This document shows positions 11,753 to 24,358 of a stretch of DNA of 64,000 nucleotides, piece after piece. Source of the DNA: Steromphala cineraria (taxonomy: Eukaryota; Mollusca; Gastropoda; Trochida; Trochidae). The stretch's first letter is position 1. Each line of letters opens with the position of its first letter. The notes under the pieces are model-generated. The model was not told the DNA's origin, made no database searches, and saw only the letters and a program-made list of their open reading frames with translations. The position numbers were made by a program, and so were the translations under genes. Location of the stretch: contig OU744725.1 of assembly GCA_916613615.1 (NCBI GenBank), positions 57,296,575-57,360,574 on the forward strand, given 5' to 3'.

Positions 11753-12847
11753 GTTTTAATACACTAGAAATAAACTCCTTCTATAACCGGTGAATATAAG
11801 CGTTCCATTTTTTGAAGTTGATATTCCGGAGTTTACTATAGTCAGCCCTTTTGTTAATTGAAATAGTATATATTTAAGTCATTCAGATATAAAAGAAAAA
11901 TTAAAATGTACAATAAAAAGCAAAAAGTTGCCATTGTACCATTGCTTTTTATCAACAATAACTTCATATGTTGCCTTTGCCTTTACATTTAATGATATTA
12001 TGTTATGAATTATTTTAGTATAACATATGATTATCTCCATTAACATTATCTATTGGAATGCAATGAGCATATTATCGAGACAATTGCATCTGAATAAGGC
12101 TTTTATTTGACACTTTATATTCCGTTTTTTTGGTATCTCACAAGCAAACGCTTTGAAAACTCACTGGAGCGTGACTGGCTCCGCCCAGGCAGCTAGAGCG
12201 TGTCGGAGAAGAGCAAGCTCTTCTGTCTCTCTGCTTGTCTTTAAAAATTTCTCGAGCAAAAACTTATGCAATACGGTACATGTTTATAACTTAGGTTTAT
12301 ATACAAGCACAAAAAGCAATGGCAGCGTCGTTTGAATAACAAACAACTACATGTATGTAGGCTTCTTGAACCTTATTTGACGGCAGTTTTCGGATTCGTT
12401 TATGTCAATTGGACTATACCTACCCTGTTTCTGCGTCAAGTAAATAAAGCAAACAGTTTCAATAGAAATCGAAATGGTGTATGATTGCATTAAAACATAT
12501 ACCACTCGTAAATAAAATGTGTGTTGAATGAGAATATAACTATTCAGTATGTTCAAATCACCACGGTAAAATATCCGCAGTGAAAATTGCCACCTTTGTG
12601 TAGCTATTCGGATTTAGATAAAAAAATGTAATGTGTTCAGTGAAAATATTACCGTTCTGTTAATTGTCAACTTGGGAAATGATAATCCAGGTATATTATG
12701 AAAAATTCGACAAAGATCAGACCTTCAGATTTTCACCAAACGATACACGTCTAGCCATGGCGGCGCCAAATTAAAAATGCCGTCTATCAAGTAATCTTGT
12801 TATGTTATTTGATAGGATTTTTAAAATACACAATACTACATGTTTAA
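11753..12847. other. No gene recognised
   Basis: Mostly AT-rich. A short GC-richer patch at 12150-12240 is open on the plus strand (12153-12335) but shows no motif I recognise. Confidence 0.4.
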
Positions 12848-14178
12848 ACAATAACCATGGAATTGACATACATGTAACAGGTATTAACAAGTTAAATATC
12901 TAAGCCTCCGGATTAGCGAAAATTTGAAATTTTAGTAAAGTGTTGTTTGTTAAATCGACAGTGGTAGGATTCGTTCAAAAATTATCATTAGGTGAAACCC
13001 CTGGACTTCTCACGCGTCATAGAAGTGCATTCCAAAGATTCTGTTCTCCGGGGCTAATTAATTATTAGGGGTTATTTTAATAGACATTTTAGGCAGGTTA
13101 CGATCCGATTTGAGAAGTATAAAGTTAAGTCTATGTCTAATTGTAATCCCTTCTTTATTGTTCCCGAAAGTTACTATACCATTTCAGTCCCTCTTTAAAC
13201 ATTTATGCATCTGCGTATAGCAATGAAAATATGAATCCAATGATAATGAGAATTCAAAATATCCTATTTCGTGATTTCTTGCTCTCTGTTTACTGGTCTC
13301 TTTATGAGGTCACTTTTACTCAGTTTTGCTAAATTGAGACGTTCCTTCTAAAGTATCAACTATCATAGCAATGAGCTATTTCTCATTTGATACAAATTGA
13401 TATTTCTTATCTTTATGGGTCAAAATTAGTAAAACCAAATAGGCATTTCTCAAAAGAACAATTAGATTGGGCACAGCAACTTGCAAAATAGTAAATTTTA
13501 GACCTCCTCTTTTGTCAAACATTTGATGAAAATATGGCTTTTCAGAAAGCATGGAGGGTCGAATCGTATCTTTTATTATTTTAACAGCAAACGTTTCTTG
13601 CCCTCATTAAAATACGTTTTTTCTTTAGTCTTCTATTTAGTCTTGTATCACAGAAAGGTTAGGGAGTGTAGGTATATATTATGACAGTTTATGCATGCCT
13701 TGAGAAAGAAACCTTTATGTAAAAAAATATTAAGGTACTAATAATAATGCCATCACAATAGGAACGGTACAATGTTTCATAAACTATGAACAATGGATAA
13801 AGCGTGTCTTATGGTTGTATCATAGAATCACGTGTTAACCTTAAAGGGTTATATTAAATGCATAAGCAGCAATTGAAATATTTGTTGATCACAGCATTGT
13901 ATGGTAGATACATATGACTTTACCTGACTAATTCTAGATCCCTTAAACATATGTGCATGTATATATATTACAGGTCATTCAAATAACAAAATCGACAGAA
14001 TAAGTGCTGTTATGCTAATCAAAAAGACGTTGATTCACTGGGTTTTTTCACATTCTAGTATCAATATGAATTTGATATTTATGATAAATATTTATATATA
14101 TTGCCATGTACATGCATGTTATAAACGTAGTTGACACAGGCACACGTATAAAGCGAATAAAACCCGGGGATATTTTGA

Positions 14179-14737
14179 TAAGTAAATGAGATTTGAATTA
14201 AAGTTGATTCAAGTAACAAAATACTTCACTTGTATAAGACATTAAAGACCCACAGGCAAATTCAGAAGCGTGGTCTACGTACTGAGAACACTGTTCTTTG
14301 TTATTTCAAAGCCATGTCATGTCATTTACTGATGATGTTATACATTTTTAACACTTGATTGTAGCGATGGCTTTTAAAGAAGGCTTGGATCAGGAGGTCC
14401 GTGGTTCGAATCCCGCCAGGGGCTCGGCAACTTTGTCTGCAGGAGAAAACTGCCCTCCACGCAGTCAGGTTTGGGTGCAATGCTACACTGAATCTCAGCG
14501 CAGTACCACCCATATTTCGCTAGTTTCAGCCGGTGCTCGCAGGTTTCACCGCAATACATAGCCCCAATGGTGTTGCTGACTTTCCCCCTGCAATAATACT
14601 AGCAGCCGCGATATAAGTGAAATACTCTTAAAAGCGGCGATAAACCTCATATAACCTCACCTCACCTAAAAAAGGCTTGGCAACACTGTAACGTATGTGG
14701 GGAGCGCTTACCAAACCGTTTTGAGAATTGTTTTTTG
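14179..14737 (+). mobile_element. Insertion present only in the first duplicate
   Basis: The block interrupts sequence that is continuous in the second copy at about 16157. It holds ~200 bp of unassigned AT-rich DNA, then the SINE, then ~60 bp. It is therefore either a larger insertion already carrying a SINE, or a deletion in the second copy. Confidence 0.7.
14389..14667 (+). mobile_element. tRNA-derived SINE, copy 1
   Basis: Begins with a Pol III B box (GTGGTTCGAATCCCGCC) without a preceding A box, so it is 5'-truncated. The body contains GGTTTGGGTGCAATGCTACA, CTCGCAGGTTTCACCGCAAT and CTGCAATAATACTAGCAG, and the 3' end is CCTCACCTCACCT. Flanking copies of AAAGAAGGCTTGG / AAAAAAGGCTTGG (14376-14388, 14668-14680) are the target-site duplication. 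Related copies lie at 32202-32393 and 36237-36505. Confidence 0.85.
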
Positions 14738-14791
14738 AGATGAGAATACTGTATGAACTGATATGAGTGAATGAATATTGCAAACGTCAAC

Positions 14792-14828
14792 ATGTTTCAG
14801 TCGTGGAATTTCGAGTTCACCGTCCTTG
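14792..14828 (+). other. Candidate short first exon (copy 1)
   Basis: ATG opens a 12-codon frame, MFQSWNFEFTVL, ending at a consensus donor (CTTG|GTAAGTG). The same exon with one synonymous change (TCG to TCT) is in the second duplicate. No downstream exon was found, so it may be chance or an alternative first exon of an unknown gene. Confidence 0.22.
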
Positions 14829-14846
14829 GTAAGTGATATATTTTAG

Positions 14847-16265
14847 ACAATAACCATGGAATTGACACAACCGGTATAAACAAGTTAAATATCTAAGCCT
14901 CCGGATTAGCGAAAATTTTAGTGATTTCAGTGAAGTGTTGTTTGTTAAATCGACAGTGGTAGGATTCATTCAAAAAATATCATTAGGTGAAACCCCTGTA
15001 TTTCTGACGCGTCATAGACGTACATTCCAAAGATTCTGTTCTCCGGGGCTAATTTATTAGGCAGTCTATTTTAAAAGCCATTTTAGGCAGGTTACGGTCC
15101 GATTTGAGAAGTACAAAGTTGAGTCTTTATCTAATTGCAATCCCTTCTTTGTAGTTCTCGAAAGTGACTATACCATTTCAGTCCCTCTTTAAACATTTAT
15201 TTATCTATGTGTATAACAATGAAAATGAATCCAATGGTAATGAGAATTCAAAATATCCTATTTCGTGATTCAAGAAATTCTTGCTCTCTTTTTACTGGTC
15301 TCTTTATGAGGTCAGTTTTGCTTAAATTGAGATTTCCCTTCTAAAGTATCAACTATCATAGCAATGAGCTATTTCTAATTTGATACAAATTGATATTTCT
15401 TATCTTTATGGGTCAAAATTAGTAAAACCCAATAAGCATTTCTCAAAAGAACAATTAAATTGGACATAACAACTTGCAAAATAGTAAATTTTAGACCTCC
15501 TCTTTCGTCAAACATATGATGAAAATATGGCTTTTCAGAAAGCATGGAGGGTCGAATCGTATCTTTTATTATTTTAACAGCAAACGTTTCTTATATGCCC
15601 TCATTAAAATACGTTTTATCTTTGGTCTTCTATTTAGTCTTGTATCACAGAAAGGTTAGGGAGTGTGTGTATATATTATGACAATTTATGCATGTCTTGA
15701 GAAAGAAACCTATATGTAAAAAAAATATCAAGCTACTAATAAAAATGTCATCATAACAGGAACGGTACAATGTTTCTTTAACTATGAACAACGGATGAAG
15801 CGTGCCTCATGGTTGTATAATAGAATCACGTGTTAACTTTAAAGGGTTATATTAAATGCATAAGCAGCAATTGAAATATTTGTATGGTAGATACATATGA
15901 CTTTACCTGACTAATTCTAGATTCCTTAATTATATGTGCATGTATATATATTACAGGTCATTCAAATGACAAAATCAAAATAGTAAGTGCTGTTATGCTA
16001 ATCAAAAATACGTCGATTCACTGTGTTTTTTTCATATTCTAGTATCAGTATGAAGATGATATTTATAATAATATTTATATATATTGCCATGTACATGCAT
16101 GTTATAAACGTAGTTGACACAGGCACACGTATATAGCGAATATAACACGAGGTTATTTTGAGAATACTGTATGAACTGATATGAGTAAATGAATATTGCA
16201 TACGTCAACATGTTTCAGTCTTGGAATTTCGAGTTCACCGTCCTTGGTAAGTGATATATTTTAGA
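14847..16265. repeat. Large tandem duplication, second copy
   Basis: 1,419 bp, collinear with the first copy minus its ~580-bp insertion. Shared landmarks are ATCTAAGCCTCCGGATTAGC, ACGCGTCATAGA, GGAGGGTCGAATCGTATC and GTACATGCATGTTATAAACG. No coding frame is preserved between copies apart from the short candidate exon at the 3' end. Confidence 0.92.
16210..16246 (+). other. Candidate short first exon (copy 2)
   Basis: Same 37-nt reading frame (MFQSWNFEFTVL) and same CTTG|GTAAGTG donor as 14792-14828. Confidence 0.22.
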
Positions 16266-17076
16266 TATCTGATAGCAGAACTCGTGGGATGATACAATTT
16301 AACTGTTAGAAATCTGATATTAATTCGTACTCCCACTTTCGTATCTGATCTATTTGAAATTACGGATTTATGAGCCGCATAGTAAATAAAAGGTCACAGT
16401 TAACATTTCAAGGTTTGTATTTATTTCAACAATGCTTCTTCTTTCCTTTTAAAAAAATGAGAAATTCACAGTTGGCATCCATCATAAGACACTTAAAACC
16501 AATTACCAAACAGTCTGCTTAAATCTGCTTAATTACAGGTGCTATGACGTCATAAATAGCTGTTTGTAAATCAAACATATGATATATCAAAAAGAAATTT
16601 ATAAACAAATACTAGGCCTACATAATTTATCAATTTCATCGATTCAATGCAGGCGATTTTTCGAGTCAAGCGATTGTTCTTTTCGTAGCCATTATATGCG
16701 TGTACAATGAAGAGGGGGGGGGGGGGTGGGGGGTGGGGGGGGGGGGTATCAGACAGGTACCCTAGTTATCAAATTGGGCCTTTAGTTAATGAATATTTAA
16801 ATAATGTGTTTTTTTATTGGCATATCATGTATATAATGAACAAATACAACAATTTAGTATATTTGGATTAAACTGTATATCTGTTATAGGGAAGATTCCA
16901 CAAAAAGAGTTATTAGCGAGGCTTGGTGGAAGAGTAGATAAGTTGTTGGTACGGTCAGTGTTGTCTGACTCCGAGGTTTTGGGTTCTAAACTTCTAATCC
17001 CAGCAGACACCGCGCAAAAAAGAAGCCAGTGAAGATAGTGTTCCAAAAGAACTAAAAATTACAGTGATATGTTTGT
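16266..17076. other. No gene; poly-G tract and tRNA-like string inside
   Basis: Contains an interrupted G run at about 16714-16746. A faint tRNA-like pattern at 16915-16995 (GGCTTGGTGGAAGAG, then GGGTTCTAAACTTCTAATCC) has no foldable cloverleaf. The two overlapping ORFs here (16817-17032 plus, 16825-17046 minus) show no known motif. Confidence 0.45.
16714..16746 (+). repeat. Poly-G tract
   Basis: About 33 bp of G interrupted by two T. Length is likely unstable or assembly-sensitive. Confidence 0.9.
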
Positions 17077-17290
17077 CATTCTCTCCCCACAGAGGCAGAT
17101 CAAGTCATGAAATGTTGATACAGCCTCTGTTCTATTACGCCGAAATCCGTGGGTTCCGGAAGTTTCCCCTGGCGGACAAAATTTTGACAACAATCCATTT
17201 GAATTTCATTATAAAATGACAAAGCATGGAAAGGGTGGTTCATATCAGAATGCCTTTGTCATGATTCATAAGCCAAATGATGATTTTGAG
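17077..17290 (+). mobile_element. Family A MITE, copy 2 (3'-truncated)
   Basis: Left terminal repeat intact (CATTCTCTCCCCACAGAGGC) and interior through GGAAAGGGTGGTTCATATCA, then lost. No right terminus, so no target duplication can be scored. Confidence 0.85.
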
Positions 17291-18486
17291 AGAGAATGTA
17301 TGTTTGTTTGTTTTCTGATTGTTATTTGAGATATTCCCTTTTAATGTTCTTCCCGTAACGTTTCTCCTTTTTTAACAAACTTCAAATGATTTCCCAAGAA
17401 GAAATTGTGTATATTGATTTTGATCTTTAACAGCCTTTGAAAATATGAGTGTTTTTAAACGAGGACGCATTCTGTCATATTATTCGATATCTTGTCTAGA
17501 TAGTAAGATTAATTTCAAAGATAAATACATGTAGATCACGTTAGATCCCATACTTTTGTAAAACAACTGAAACGTTTTGTTCATTGATTTTCTTGATATA
17601 ACCTAAAACGCACATGTGAGACTCATTTTTCCATCTTATTAATTGTTTTTGTCAAATCAAATGTGTTTTCAGTCTAATTTTTATTTTATATGCATCATCG
17701 ACTTGTATTTCGAAATAGAAGGCTAAAGAGATAAGAAGTAAACATGATACCTGCAAATGCTTAATGACTGATGTTAAGACTTTTAAAATAAACTAATGTA
17801 CCTATTAACCTTTCGTCAGATTGTACTGTCACTAGTAGGGCTAGTAAAACTGATGTGTGGTATGTTATTTGTTTGAAAAATGACACATTTCATCAATTTT
17901 TATTTTTAATAATTACAAAATGGTTTTGTTACACTAATTTCCGCGATTCTGAATGGACGAGAGCGCTCCAAAAACCTGCTGCCATTTCTCGATAAATTCA
18001 GAAAAATTTGCAACCATACCATGTGCATTCATTCTTTGTTCACAATCACCTGACGCAATAGTCCGGTTTTGACAGTTGCGAGTTACGTTCTGTTGCAAAC
18101 ACAGATATAACATATCTTATCACTTCCCACCTGCGTTTGTAACAAGTAAATACATTTTTCTCCCTAATACAATCCATACATTCACCGGAAAGACTGCATT
18201 TTAATAACTACGAGTCCTCAAGTTTGTTCGCTCCGAGCGTCTCGCAAACAGCGGACATTTTGAACGTCGTATGATATGCTAATTAGGGTTATTCCGAAAA
18301 TGCGGATTCCGGTTAAGACGAATTGTGATTGCATGGGTGTCAATGGTTGCGAAAACTAAATTAAATCTTCGGCCGTTTTAGTTGATGGAGTTCTCAATTT
18401 TGATTCAACTTTGTATTGTTTCGTGTAACAAACCACAATTTCACGACATTGATGACAGATTGTTAAAATGTTGATTTTGTAATAAT
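17291..18486. other. No gene recognised
   Basis: AT-rich, with a slightly GC-richer patch at 17940-18260. No frame or repeat assigned. Confidence 0.4.
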
Positions 18487-18611
18487 AAGGATTGTTTTAC
18501 ATGTTTTGTGTCTCTATCGATGAATAACAGCAACAAATTTTGTATAAAATCGCTACGCGATTGTTGCTGTTATACATCGATAGAGGCACAAAACATGTAA
18601 AACAATCCTTA
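18487..18611. mobile_element. Hairpin (palindromic) element
   Basis: Arms 18487-18536 and 18561-18611 are inverted copies (AAGGATTGTTTTACATG and its complement at the ends; CAACAA/TTGTTG inside). The loop contains ATCGCTACGCGAT. Confidence 0.85.
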
Positions 18612-18653
18612 AAAATTGCCTAGAGCTGCGTTAACATGGCACCTGTGTGCCAA

Positions 18654-18675
18654 GGGGGGGGGGGGGGGGGGGGGG
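18654..18675 (+). repeat. Poly-G tract
   Basis: 22 uninterrupted G. Confidence 0.95.
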
Positions 18676-20622
18676 TTAAAATACCCCCAGGGCCTTACTT
18701 ATTCCTAGGGACGAATGGCAAATCAATTTGGGTTTACGTGGGTTTTAAGCAGTAATTCATATCCTTATAATCCATCTGGCCATGAACATTTCAATACATC
18801 GCAAGGTTAGCTTGTTGATTTTATTTTACCTTTCACGTTCACAGCATGCACAATAACACTTTGTGGGGTTAAGAAAAATGTATTTACTGGCGGGGATTTA
18901 AGGTAAAAGCATTTGATGATGCTTGATGACAGGAAATATTTGCAAAATGGATTCCTGTAGTTACCAAAGGCAAAGCTACAAGATGATATTTGAAGGAAAA
19001 ATTGGGCATCAGAAGTTAGACAATTGCTTTTTTCGACAGGATTATTTTTGTATGGATATCGCAAGAGGTTGGCAATGAAAATCATAACTTCTTTGAGAGG
19101 CATTTTACAAGTTGGAATGAAATGATCAGAAATCGTGTTTTTTATTTGTTTTCAAGCATCGCCTTCAAGATATTTACAATTAATAACTCGTATCGGTATC
19201 TAGCTAGAACACTTTTCTTGTTATAAAAGTTTGTTAGAACCAGAGGTTTATATTATGATCTTAGAAGATCTTTAAGACGGGCACTACATGTAGAATTACT
19301 TTACATGAGTTTAGAATCAATACCTTACGAAAAAAATGGAATTTCAATTGATGATATAAATGTAAGTATTTATGGAAATTGCAACTTTAAGATGCATTTC
19401 ATGTATTGCTTGTATGTCCAATTAATTCATATTTAAGAAGCACATATTTATCATTTGTATCACCACCTTTGTATCACATTGTTCAGTTCGTTAAATTCCA
19501 AAATACCGATGTTTATAAATCTCTCGCAATTTATTTAAAACATGAATTCATTTTAAGAAAAGTCAGCGCCACACCTACCACTCATACAGCAATTGTACAT
19601 GTACTATAGGCCTTTAAGCCTCAAATACTGAATAACGAATACGAATCCGAAACCGAAAAGGAAATGTCTGGGTGCAGGGAGACAACATGAGAATATGATC
19701 TAATCTTCCAATCCATGTTTAACAAGCTAATCTACTGTCAGTTGTACTTTTGATGGAGTTTCGTGTGTAGTCTACACAAATAAATCCCCGCTCTTGCGTG
19801 AAACCTGAGAACTAAAAGTATTTGTAATGAAACCACGGAGTTAAAAACCAATGCATGGCAAACCCTCTATGATTAGTATGTGTTACATTATCGTGCAATC
19901 TGATGATAAGTACAGTTGCAGTCTGCATTGGCTAGCAAGGTCTAGTTTTTAACTCAGGTTCGAGAGCTTAAGTAGACACCAGTGAGGAATCGTCACAATA
20001 TAGCAGAGGTGGCGAACAATGTCGGCTTTGCTTTATTTAAACAAAAATCCCTTTGTAATCATTGCAGACTTAATATACACCAGGTTATACATGGCTACTG
20101 AAACAATAAAGCAAAAAAGCACTGACAGAGAAGAAATCTTACCTTAACTTCAAACTGAACTTTGCACGTTTGACGGGGACGTATCTCTGAGAGCATTAAT
20201 GTAAATGTGGAGTTTAAAAACAACATGCATTTAAATATGCTGACGTAGCAGAATAGCAGGCACGGCAATATTAGAATCCGCAGTAATGGCGACGTGTCAT
20301 TTGATCTGACGAATCCAGTTTACTGTTCAACTTGACGGTACTTTATGTTTCCGGTGTCTTCCTTTCCTGTATGGCATAACTCAAGTTGGTTTCATCTACT
20401 AGGTCTCAAGATATCGAATCCCTTGACTAGCCAAGGGTAGGTCCAGATCTTACGAAATCGAACACGTCTGAGATGCGATTTGTCAGCATATTTCCCAAAG
20501 CATTCATTCGATATATAACATTTATCGTATGTCGTTATACATGTAGACTATATAAGCACTCTGCTAATACAAAGTGATTCAGTCTCGAAGTCTATACATG
20601 ATCATGCACTACTTATGTACAA
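18676..20622. other. No gene recognised with confidence
   Basis: The plus strand at 18890-19130 shows protein-like stretches (EIFAKWIPVVTKGKATR, IIFVWISQEVGNENHNFFER) separated by stops. This could be a relic coding region, but I cannot name it. A minus-strand open stretch with a splice-like donor lies at 20143-20318 (see findings). Confidence 0.3.
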
Positions 20623-20985
20623 TTTTAGGTATAGTAGGACGTTTTTATGGGGATTATAAGGTGATGTCCGAAAAATGAAAATAAATGGTTCTAATTGAAA
20701 GACAATGTATTTAAACGAAATAAAGCAGTAATAAATCAAATATATAATGTAAAGTTCTAGCATTCGATCCCATTTTCTTGCAAAAAATAATTAAAGGTTT
20801 CACACAAAAATGGCCGCAAATGGACTTTATGTGAATCTATAAAATTTGTTCTCAGACTATGGATGATTGGTTTGTGTAACTAGATTTTTGACACTGTCAA
20901 AATAATACATTTAGCATTAACGTTCAATTATCAGTGAAAATTTTTAAATATAAAATTTTCAAAAAACGTGCTACTGCCCCTTTAA
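20623..20985. mobile_element. Family B MITE, copy 3 (left end degraded)
   Basis: Right end CGTGCTACTGCCCCTTTAA is intact. The left end is mutated (TTTTAGGTATAGTAGGACG). The interior core is clearly present (GACAATGTATTTAAACG, TGGCCGCAAATGGA, TTTGACACTGTCAAA). Confidence 0.85.
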
Positions 20986-21920
20986 GGATGTCTACACTGA
21001 CGTTTAAATGATAACATTTGCAATATGCCATTTCTGTAACAAAATGTGTTCTTCATAAAACAGTTTTGGATTTGCCACAGTATTCTTGTATTCTAATGTT
21101 CATGAACGTCGCAAAAACACTGTCCTTGAAGTAAGTCACAATTTCATTTAACATGTATTACTTTTTAGATAACACCACTGCATTTTTCGTATAAGGCAGA
21201 CAGCTAAAATCTATCGTTTCTTCAAAATATGTCTGTTGCTATAATTTTACCATCAGAATATTATCATAAATGCTCTTTTGAAGTACACACTCAGTCATTT
21301 CTTCCGAACTTACAATGATTAATGGATCAAACCTAAACTAGACAAATCGGATATAATCTGATCAAACTAATGTATAATGTAACCTATCCTTTTAACATCG
21401 ACCTCATCATCAAATATAGCTGGTATTTCAAATGGCCATGAGACATGGGATCTCGTGTGCTTTCATTTAGATAATTGATTTTGTATCTGTCTTGTATACT
21501 CCATTCAACAAATTAATTATTCCCCTTATTGACATCATGGTTATGAATGTGAACATTTCCATCAATCTTATAACTTGAAGCATGGAAATAAAAAGAGAAG
21601 TAGTGACATTATTTTCCGGTTTATGAAATTATAGATGAATTAATAAAAGAATGAATTGCCCATAAGTTGCGGCAGAAGCTTATATCGAGTATATGTTCCC
21701 TTGAAAAACTTAAATAGCTCTTTTTGTGTTTTACTCATAAACAAATATCATTTCGCCAAAATATTCCGCAAAGTATTAAAAGGTTATCCAAAATTTAGAT
21801 CCAGATACATGAAGATCAATTTCTATTAAACATTATATTAAGATATTTGTACAGATATATTGATGTTAGATTATAAAAATGCATGATTTAAGAACTGACG
21901 TTACTACGTGAAGACAATTA
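20986..21920. other. No gene recognised
   Basis: AT-rich DNA without recognised features. Confidence 0.4.
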
Positions 21921-22087
21921 GGAGATAAACATACTGTGTTTGGAAATCAGCGGCATATAACGGAATTATTATAGCTCTAAATTTAATTTAAAGTCGAACG
22001 CGTAGCGTGAGGCTTTAAATGGATAATTTAGAGCTATAATAATTCCGTTATATGCCGCTGATTTCCAAACACAGTATGTTTATCTCC
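21921..22087. mobile_element. Hairpin (palindromic) element
   Basis: Near-perfect inverted arms of about 70 bp (GGAGATAAACATACTGTG.. against ..CACAGTATGTTTATCTCC). The short loop carries GTCGAACGCGTAGCGTGAG. Confidence 0.9.
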
Positions 22088-22994
22088 ATTCTACCATAAT
22101 GGCGATTTAAAATTGAACTATATTCTTTCGCATTGACTCAGGTGTGCTGAGTCATGATGCCCGTGCACGATTTCCACGGAGCGACATTCACACAGTGTTG
22201 ACGGATTTGGTTATCTCGAATGACGTAACAAATAGAAGGCCTCGGAGATTACCGACAAATATCCGAATGCTGCAAAGGGAGCTCACTCTATTCAGTAGAC
22301 GTTTTATTATTTCGTGACGGTTGTTAGCGTTATGTTAAGTTCTGCATATATTCACAAACTTGACGTCGGTATTATTGCATTGGTGTTGTAAATAAATTTA
22401 AGGTAAGTGTATGCCGCATTTCGATTCATATTCGTATGATATTCTGGCCGGTTAAACTTTGTCGAGCCCGTTTTGGTCTAACGCTACAGAATGATGGACC
22501 GTGGGAACGGGAAATCTGAACTGTTGTCAGTGACTCGGTGTCCTGTATTTTACCGGTTTTGGGTTTTGACAGACTGCAAGCGTTAAGCTTGTATAAAGTT
22601 TGAATAAATTCTATAAATAATGTACATACAACGCAATAATTGCATATTTTGTGAAAATTTTCGACACAACAGCAATATTTTAGAACTACTTGTTGCTAGG
22701 CAACAAATGAATTCTTGCGCATTAGACGAAGTAAACAGAGCACCGTATAACCAAATTATACGCCCTCTGATTTTTCACAGCAGCCAATCAGAAACGAGTA
22801 TTTTGCACATTTATGGTAGAATTTGTTGTAACGCTTATTATATGAACAGCAAATACTGAAAAACAGTCGTTAGAACAGCTGAATAACAATATGCAACTTA
22901 CGGTTTTATTTCACGACTTTTCTCATACTTGTAACAACATCTATCATGTTAACGAAGTGAAGTTAAAGTACAAAGATCAGTATAATAGACTGTA
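22088..22994. other. GC-richer block with splice-donor-like end; rest unassigned
   Basis: 22130-22330 is less AT-rich than its surroundings and is followed by TTTAAG|GTAAGTG (donor at 22403). This looks like a non-coding first exon but has no supporting downstream exon. The ORF 22620-22859 has no recognisable motif. Confidence 0.2.
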
Positions 22995-23614
22995 CAGCTG
23001 CATACCATAAGTTTGTTCACCTGCTTGTGATCTTAGTGCAAATATCATGTAATTTGGGTTTCGTTTTGATGTTCATAAAATAGCTCAAGGACCACTTACA
23101 GAAGAACATCAATTGTCCATGTGTAAATAACCATTCCCAAACCATATTTACCGTCTTATCACTGGTGCTGAATGTCGATATCTGGCATTGTTAATAAGAC
23201 AGATGGGGTCATATTTGTGAAATACGGATTTTCTTAAATTTCTATTAAAATCATCCATGTAAACTTTGTGGGAAAAAATCAGCACAGTTACGTTGCTTTA
23301 GCGCAAAGACACACATATGAATAAGACCTAAAGCTATTGATCACTTATGAAGGATTTTGTAGAGCAAAATAGAAATCAGTGTTTTCGAAATATGGACCCC
23401 TGGTCACTTCAATGACCTGCCAAATTTGTTACAGCTATCTGCTAGGTATGACATACAAATATGTCAACGCAAACTGAATCTTTACTTATGCAGTGAAATT
23501 TCATCAGTATCGGTTTGTTTTTTACAATAATATCATGTCTCAAAGACGTTACAAATTACATGATATTTGCACTATAATACGAAGGTAAGTGAACAAACTT
23601 AAGATACGCAGCTG
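22995..23614. mobile_element. Family D MITE, copy 1 (TA-flanked)
   Basis: Terminal inverted repeats of about 55 bp: left CAGCTGCATACCATAAG.TTGTTCAC, right GTGAACAAACTTAAGATACG..CAGCTG. Both ends are bounded by TA. Long TIRs with TA targets suggest mobilisation by a Tc1/mariner-type transposase (inference). Non-coding. Confidence 0.85.
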
Positions 23615-24182
23615 TATGTCCAAATCGCTTAGCTTACGTGTCAGAAAAGAATACTACGATTATTACTGGTGGTCAGATATTAGCATTCATCAGAAAACAA
23701 AAGACTAGTACTAGTTTCACAAAAAGAGTCAGTTACACCACTTGACAGATGTTGCGCCTCCAGCGGTATCTCAGACAAATCGTGTTGCCACAAACGGACA
23801 ATAATTACGTTGCTTCCATAATGAGAACCTCTGAGGATTGCTCTAATGTTCCCAATGTTGATTTATTGGTACTAAAGAGCAGATTAGGCAAGGTGATCTT
23901 CTACTTCATTTCCTGTTATCGAGACGGCCCCCGCTGACATTCCCTGAAGAAATCAAATGTATTGACCATACATTCATAGGTTCCTGGTTTCTTTAACTTT
24001 ATAAATCAGTTGCTGACGGTCAAAATATTGATACCATCTTATTTAGTTTTTATAAGTACAAAGGAATAATATTCTAATTTTGTCTACAACGCAGTTAAGT
24101 TAGGTTCAATGGGGATTAAACTTGATATATTCGGGATGCATCTCTTACGATTTAAGGTACATGGATACAATAAACCATTAAA
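23615..24182. other. No gene recognised
   Basis: The short ORF 23749-23937 (plus strand) lacks any recognised motif. Confidence 0.35.
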
Positions 24183-24358
24183 GAACGGTATTTTCATAAT
24201 TAAAAGAAGATATATTGTATAACTATCACCGCTCTACAAGTAAAACAGACAACTTCATATCTCGACACACGAACGGTATTTTCATAATTAAAAGAAGATA
24301 TATTGTATAAGTATCACTTCTCTACAAGTAAAACAGACAACTTCATATCTCGACACAC
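24183..24358. repeat. Two-copy tandem repeat, 88-bp unit
   Basis: Units 24183-24270 and 24271-24358 both start GAACGGTATTTTCATAATTA and end CATATCTCGACACAC. Only a few differences, so this is a recent duplication. Confidence 0.95.

Larger units (their letters stand above)
12848..14846. repeat. Large tandem duplication, first copy (with insertion)
   Basis: Starts ACAATAACCATGGAATTGAC and ends GGTAAGTGATATATTTTAG. It aligns throughout with 14847-16265 at high identity. The extra ~580 bp compared with the second copy is one block, about 14179-14737, which contains a SINE. Confidence 0.92.
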
